Assembly: GCA_031260615.1 (NCBI GenBank)
Contig: JAISLG010000038.1
Location: forward strand, 1 to 7,651
Length of the DNA stretch: 7,651 nt
From: Oscillospiraceae bacterium
GTDB lineage: Bacteria > Bacillota > Clostridia > Oscillospirales > Ruminococcaceae
Direction: 5' to 3'
Shown: positions 6,384-7,651 of the stretch, piece after piece
Position numbering within the stretch: the first letter of the stretch is position 1
How the letters are laid out: each line of letters starts with the position of its first letter
Notes under the pieces: generated by a model
The model's database searches: none
Told to the model about the DNA's origin: nothing
Seen by the model: the letters and a program-made list of their open reading frames with translations, nothing else
Translations under genes and position numbers: made by a program

Positions 6384-6809
6384 TTATGGTTTACTGCCGT
6401 TAGGTTTAGGGGCTGGATATTTGCGATTTGCGGGCTTGTTATCGCGTTTATTATACACGGGCGGTGTTTTTTGCCCTGTTAAATAAGGGGGCAATCGTTC
6501 ACGGAACGCGGCGAGTATTTCACTCGACTTAACGGAAGTAGTCTTATCGCGCGCAACGAACACGAAAGTAAAGCGTTTCGCCGCGCCCCTCGGGAAAACC
6601 GCTTTTAATTCAGGTTCAAAGAGTCGCCAACTCTCGCGCAACACGCGACGAGCGCGGTTACGTTTAACGGCGTTGCCAATTTTTTTTGAGGACACGAAGG
6701 CAACGCGATTAACCCTGCCTTTAATTTCCTTGTAATGACAAACAAACAAAGGACAGGAAAAAGAATCCGCTTTCCTATACATAAAGCGGAAGTCCGAATC
6801 CCGCGCCAA
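6384..6809 (-). CDS. rnpA: Ribonuclease P protein component
   Basis: RnpA is the basic protein that binds the RNase P RNA and helps mature tRNA 5' ends. With the TTG start at 6809 the product has 141 residues. Family hallmarks are DSDFRFMYRKADSF at the N-terminus (usual form RDFRRVYxxGxSF), NRVAFVSSKKIGNAVKRNRARRVLRE at 34-59 with the RNR motif, and FVFVAR at 82-87. A basic Pro/Lys/Asn-rich tail of about 35 residues extends beyond the usual end. GGGAGG (6822-6827) lies 12 nt before the TTG, longer than ideal. The frame stays open to a TTG at 6923, and a GTG at 6851 is also in frame, but the extra Pro/Arg/Ala-rich residues match no RnpA feature I know. The start is therefore uncertain; the gene is not. 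It is followed after one base by yidD. Confidence 0.93.
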   Translation of the reverse strand: MARDSDFRFMYRKADSFSCPLFVCHYKEIKGRVNRVAFVSSKKIGNAVKRNRARRVLRESWRLFEPELKAVFPRGAAKRFTFVFVARDKTTSVKSSEILAAFRERLPPYLTGQKTPPVYNKRDNKPANRKYPAPKPNGSKP

Positions 6810-6821
6810 AACGGCGTAGTG

Positions 6822-6827
6822 CCTCCC
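6822..6827 (-). promoter_or_regulatory. Candidate ribosome binding site for rnpA
   Basis: GGGAGG on the minus strand is the only strong Shine-Dalgarno match in the rpmH-rnpA gap. It sits 12 nt before the TTG at 6809, whose codon falls on the conserved Leu preceding the DFR motif. It supports the short form of RnpA, although the spacing is long. Confidence 0.45.
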
Positions 6828-6935
6828 GAACGGTTTTGGTGAATAACGCACGGGTGGGCGAGCCGATTGCCGAGCGGAATTTGGGTTAGGCACGCGAGGT
6901 GGGGCATTTGCAATAACCGCCAAATTAACCGCTTT

Positions 6936-7004
6936 TCAAGCCAAACCCTCTGCAATACCGCCGTAATCGGCGGGACTGCTTGTACAATCCGAGGGCAAAG
7001 CCAT
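6936..7004 (-). CDS. Possible 22-codon ORF between rpmH and rnpA
   Basis: An ATG three bases after the rpmH stop opens a 22-codon frame (MALPSDCTSSPADYGGIAEGLA) ending in TGA. No separate ribosome binding site is visible, so it could only be translated by reinitiation after rpmH. It contains the hairpin described separately and is in the same frame as rnpA. I know no homologue; it may be a chance ORF. Confidence 0.15.
   Translation of the reverse strand: MALPSDCTSSPADYGGIAEGLA
6958..6973 (-). promoter_or_regulatory. Perfect GC hairpin between rpmH and rnpA
   Basis: CCGCCG and CGGCGG flank a 4-base loop, giving a perfect 6-bp all-GC stem that starts 34 nt after the rpmH stop in the transcript. 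No U-run follows, so it is not a standard terminator. It could protect the rpmH 3' end, act as a processing site, or partly stop transcription, lowering rnpA output relative to L34. Function is inferred. Confidence 0.4.
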
Positions 7005-7007
7005 TTT

Positions 7008-7142
7008 TTAGTAACTTAAAGATTTTCTGCCTTTTGCGCGACGACGCGAGAGTATATTTCTGCCCGAACGGGTTGCCATTCTTTTACGGAAACCGTGTTC
7101 TTTCTGCCGTTGACGTTTCTTGGGCTGGTATGTTCTAAACAC
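7008..7142 (-). CDS. rpmH: 50S ribosomal protein L34
   Basis: L34 is a small basic protein of the large ribosomal subunit. The 44-residue product reads [20 protein letters not shown], then [19 protein letters not shown] and ends SLSY, matching the family along its full length. It starts with GTG at 7142, seven bases after an excellent GGAGGTG ribosome binding site (7150-7156), and ends with TAA. It is the first gene of the leftward cluster, directly behind the strong promoter in the divergent region, as expected for an abundant ribosomal protein. Confidence 0.97.
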   Translation of the reverse strand: MFRTYQPKKRQRQKEHGFRKRMATRSGRNILSRRRAKGRKSLSY

Positions 7143-7149
7143 TAAAATT

Positions 7150-7156
7150 CACCTCC
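7150..7156 (-). promoter_or_regulatory. Strong ribosome binding site of rpmH
   Basis: GGAGGTG on the minus strand, seven bases before GTG 7142. It fixes the GTG as the rpmH start, because no ATG is available at the expected N-terminus. Confidence 0.85.
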
Positions 7157-7183
7157 ATTACATAACGATAGATTATATAGATA

Positions 7184-7192
7184 TTATACACA
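7184..7192 (+). promoter_or_regulatory. DnaA-box-like site overlapping the rpmH -10 box
   Basis: TTATACACA fits the relaxed DnaA box TTATNCACA and covers most of the rpmH -10 box. rpmH is next to dnaA in many bacteria, so DnaA control is conceivable, but a single 9-mer in AT-rich DNA can arise by chance and no box cluster is seen. Confidence 0.3.
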
Positions 7193-7205
7193 GATAATCC
7201 TGTGT
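7188..7205. promoter_or_regulatory. Operator-like dyad in the rpmH promoter spacer
   Basis: ACACAG-N6-CTGTGT is a perfect 6-bp dyad centred in the 16-bp spacer between the -35 and -10 boxes, reaching one base into each. This is a classic place for a repressor dimer. I cannot match it to a known regulator. Confidence 0.35.
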
Positions 7206-7230
7206 GTCAACACAAATTTTACCCAGACAG

Positions 7231-7259
7231 TTGTAAAAACCATACAAAGATTGTAAAAT
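7231..7259 (+). promoter_or_regulatory. Candidate promoter of the helicase gene
   Basis: TTGTAA (7231-7236) and TAAAAT (7254-7259) are 17 bp apart on the plus strand. The -10 box differs from consensus at one position and the -35 box at two. Predicted initiation falls at about 7266, immediately before the ATG at 7267. The promoter stands back to back with the rpmH promoter, the -35 boxes being 20 bp apart. Confidence 0.5.
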
Positions 7260-7266
7260 ATACACT

Positions 7267-7651
7267 ATGAATGAAAACAAATCTGATACGCAGTTAGTAC
7301 AAACCGTCCTCAACAAGTTCTTTGCCAAACTTAACCCCGAACAGCGACGTGCCGTATTCCAAGTGAACGGACCATTGTTAATCGTGGCTGGCGCAGGGAG
7401 CGGCAAAACGTCCGTGCTGATAAACCGCACGGCTAATATACTTATGTTCGGGGACGCTTACCACTCCCCTCCCCAACTGTCCGCAAAAGGTCGGGAGATA
7501 CTCGAAAAATACCTGGACGAACGGCAGATAACTGACCGATATACGGGGGAAAGCCGCGATATTGTGTCGGCTGATTTGGTTCGCGCAATAAATATGCCGA
7601 ACCGCCCTAAACCGTGGGAGATACTTGTCGTTACGTTCACGAAAAAAGCCG
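7267..7651 (+). CDS. UvrD/PcrA-type superfamily 1 DNA helicase, N-terminal part (runs off right edge)
   Basis: UvrD/PcrA helicases unwind DNA 3' to 5' using ATP in repair and in clearing stalled complexes. The 128 visible codons show the Q motif LNPEQRRAV at 22-30, the Walker A loop AGAGSGKT at 41-48, and motif Ia ILVVTFTKKA at 119-128. Between Walker A and motif Ia there are about 50 more residues than in Bacillus PcrA (roughly 62-113, from FGDAYHS to PNRPKP). I recall similar segments in UvrD-like proteins of Ruminococcaceae. ATG 7267 is the only available start: the frame has a stop at 7234-7236 and no other ATG, GTG or TTG before the Q motif. No Shine-Dalgarno precedes it, and the predicted transcription start is at or next to the ATG. 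Motifs that would separate PcrA, UvrD and Rep lie outside the window. Confidence 0.92.
   Translation, partial: MNENKSDTQLVQTVLNKFFAKLNPEQRRAVFQVNGPLLIVAGAGSGKTSVLINRTANILMFGDAYHSPPQLSAKGREILEKYLDERQITDRYTGESRDIVSADLVRAINMPNRPKPWEILVVTFTKKA

Larger units (their letters stand above)
7183..7210 (-). promoter_or_regulatory. Sigma-A-type promoter of the rpmH cluster
   Basis: A perfect TTGACA (7205-7210) and a perfect TATAAT (7183-7188) on the minus strand are 16 bp apart. Transcription should begin near 7176, giving a leader of about 34 nt before rpmH. A second TATAAT at 7172-7177 has no matching -35 box. This is the strongest promoter in the window and probably drives the whole leftward cluster. 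Confidence 0.75.

Noticed and set aside
6936..6938. TGA read as an amino acid, joining the 22-codon ORF to the rnpA frame
   Set aside because: The two frames do match, but no gene here uses TGA as sense, Trp is encoded by TGG, and the joined N-terminus would not resemble RnpA.
6958..6973. Intrinsic terminator after rpmH
   Set aside because: The stem is good, but no U-run follows it in the transcript, and rnpA lies downstream in the usual order.
1..7651. CRISPR array, insertion sequence, prophage, tRNA, rRNA or toxin-antitoxin genes
   Set aside because: No regularly spaced repeats, transposase-like proteins, tRNA-like folds or toxin families were seen; the window is filled by core genes.

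Overview
The window is a chromosomal housekeeping region from a low-to-middle-GC Gram-positive bacterium, most likely a Clostridia member of the Ruminococcaceae/Oscillospirales type. The pointers are the rpmH-rnpA-yidD-yidC-jag order, a Thr-rich surface lipoprotein, a YidC reading KPLTHF after TM2 with a large extracellular loop, and a UvrD-type helicase with an extra segment reading FGDAYHS after Walker A. The taxonomy is inferred from protein flavour and was not searched.

Layout: eight genes run leftwards (minus strand) from a strong promoter near 7183-7210. In transcription order they are rpmH (L34), rnpA (RNase P protein), yidD, yidC, jag/khpB, a small RNHCP zinc-ribbon-like protein, a secreted CAP-domain lipoprotein, purA and the 5' part of dxr, which runs off the left edge. 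Junctions are tight (17-nt overlap to 60-nt gap) except for about 198 nt between rpmH and rnpA, which holds a perfect GC-rich hairpin. On the right, a divergent plus-strand UvrD/PcrA-type helicase gene begins at 7267 and runs off the edge. The two directions share a 124-bp AT-rich divergent promoter region. No other stretch is long and gene-free, and I see no mobile element, CRISPR array, tRNA or rRNA gene. No convincing intrinsic terminator is visible, so the leftward genes could be one read-through unit.

How they work together: rpmH and rnpA supply a ribosomal protein and the protein subunit of tRNA 5' processing. YidD and YidC serve membrane-protein insertion. Jag is the KH/R3H RNA-binding protein usually encoded beside YidC. 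purA (AMP synthesis) and dxr (MEP isoprenoid pathway) are metabolic genes. The RNHCP gene and the CAP lipoprotein gene overlap and look translationally coupled. They sit where mnmE/mnmG are often found in Firmicutes.

The window is mainly ordinary core genome; I did not find a clear new system. The points most worth a second look are a probable AUU start codon for yidC, a probable leaderless mRNA for the helicase, a dxr product lacking about 21 residues in its NADPH domain, the structured rpmH-rnpA gap, and an operator-like dyad filling the rpmH promoter spacer. All eight complete genes end in TAA.
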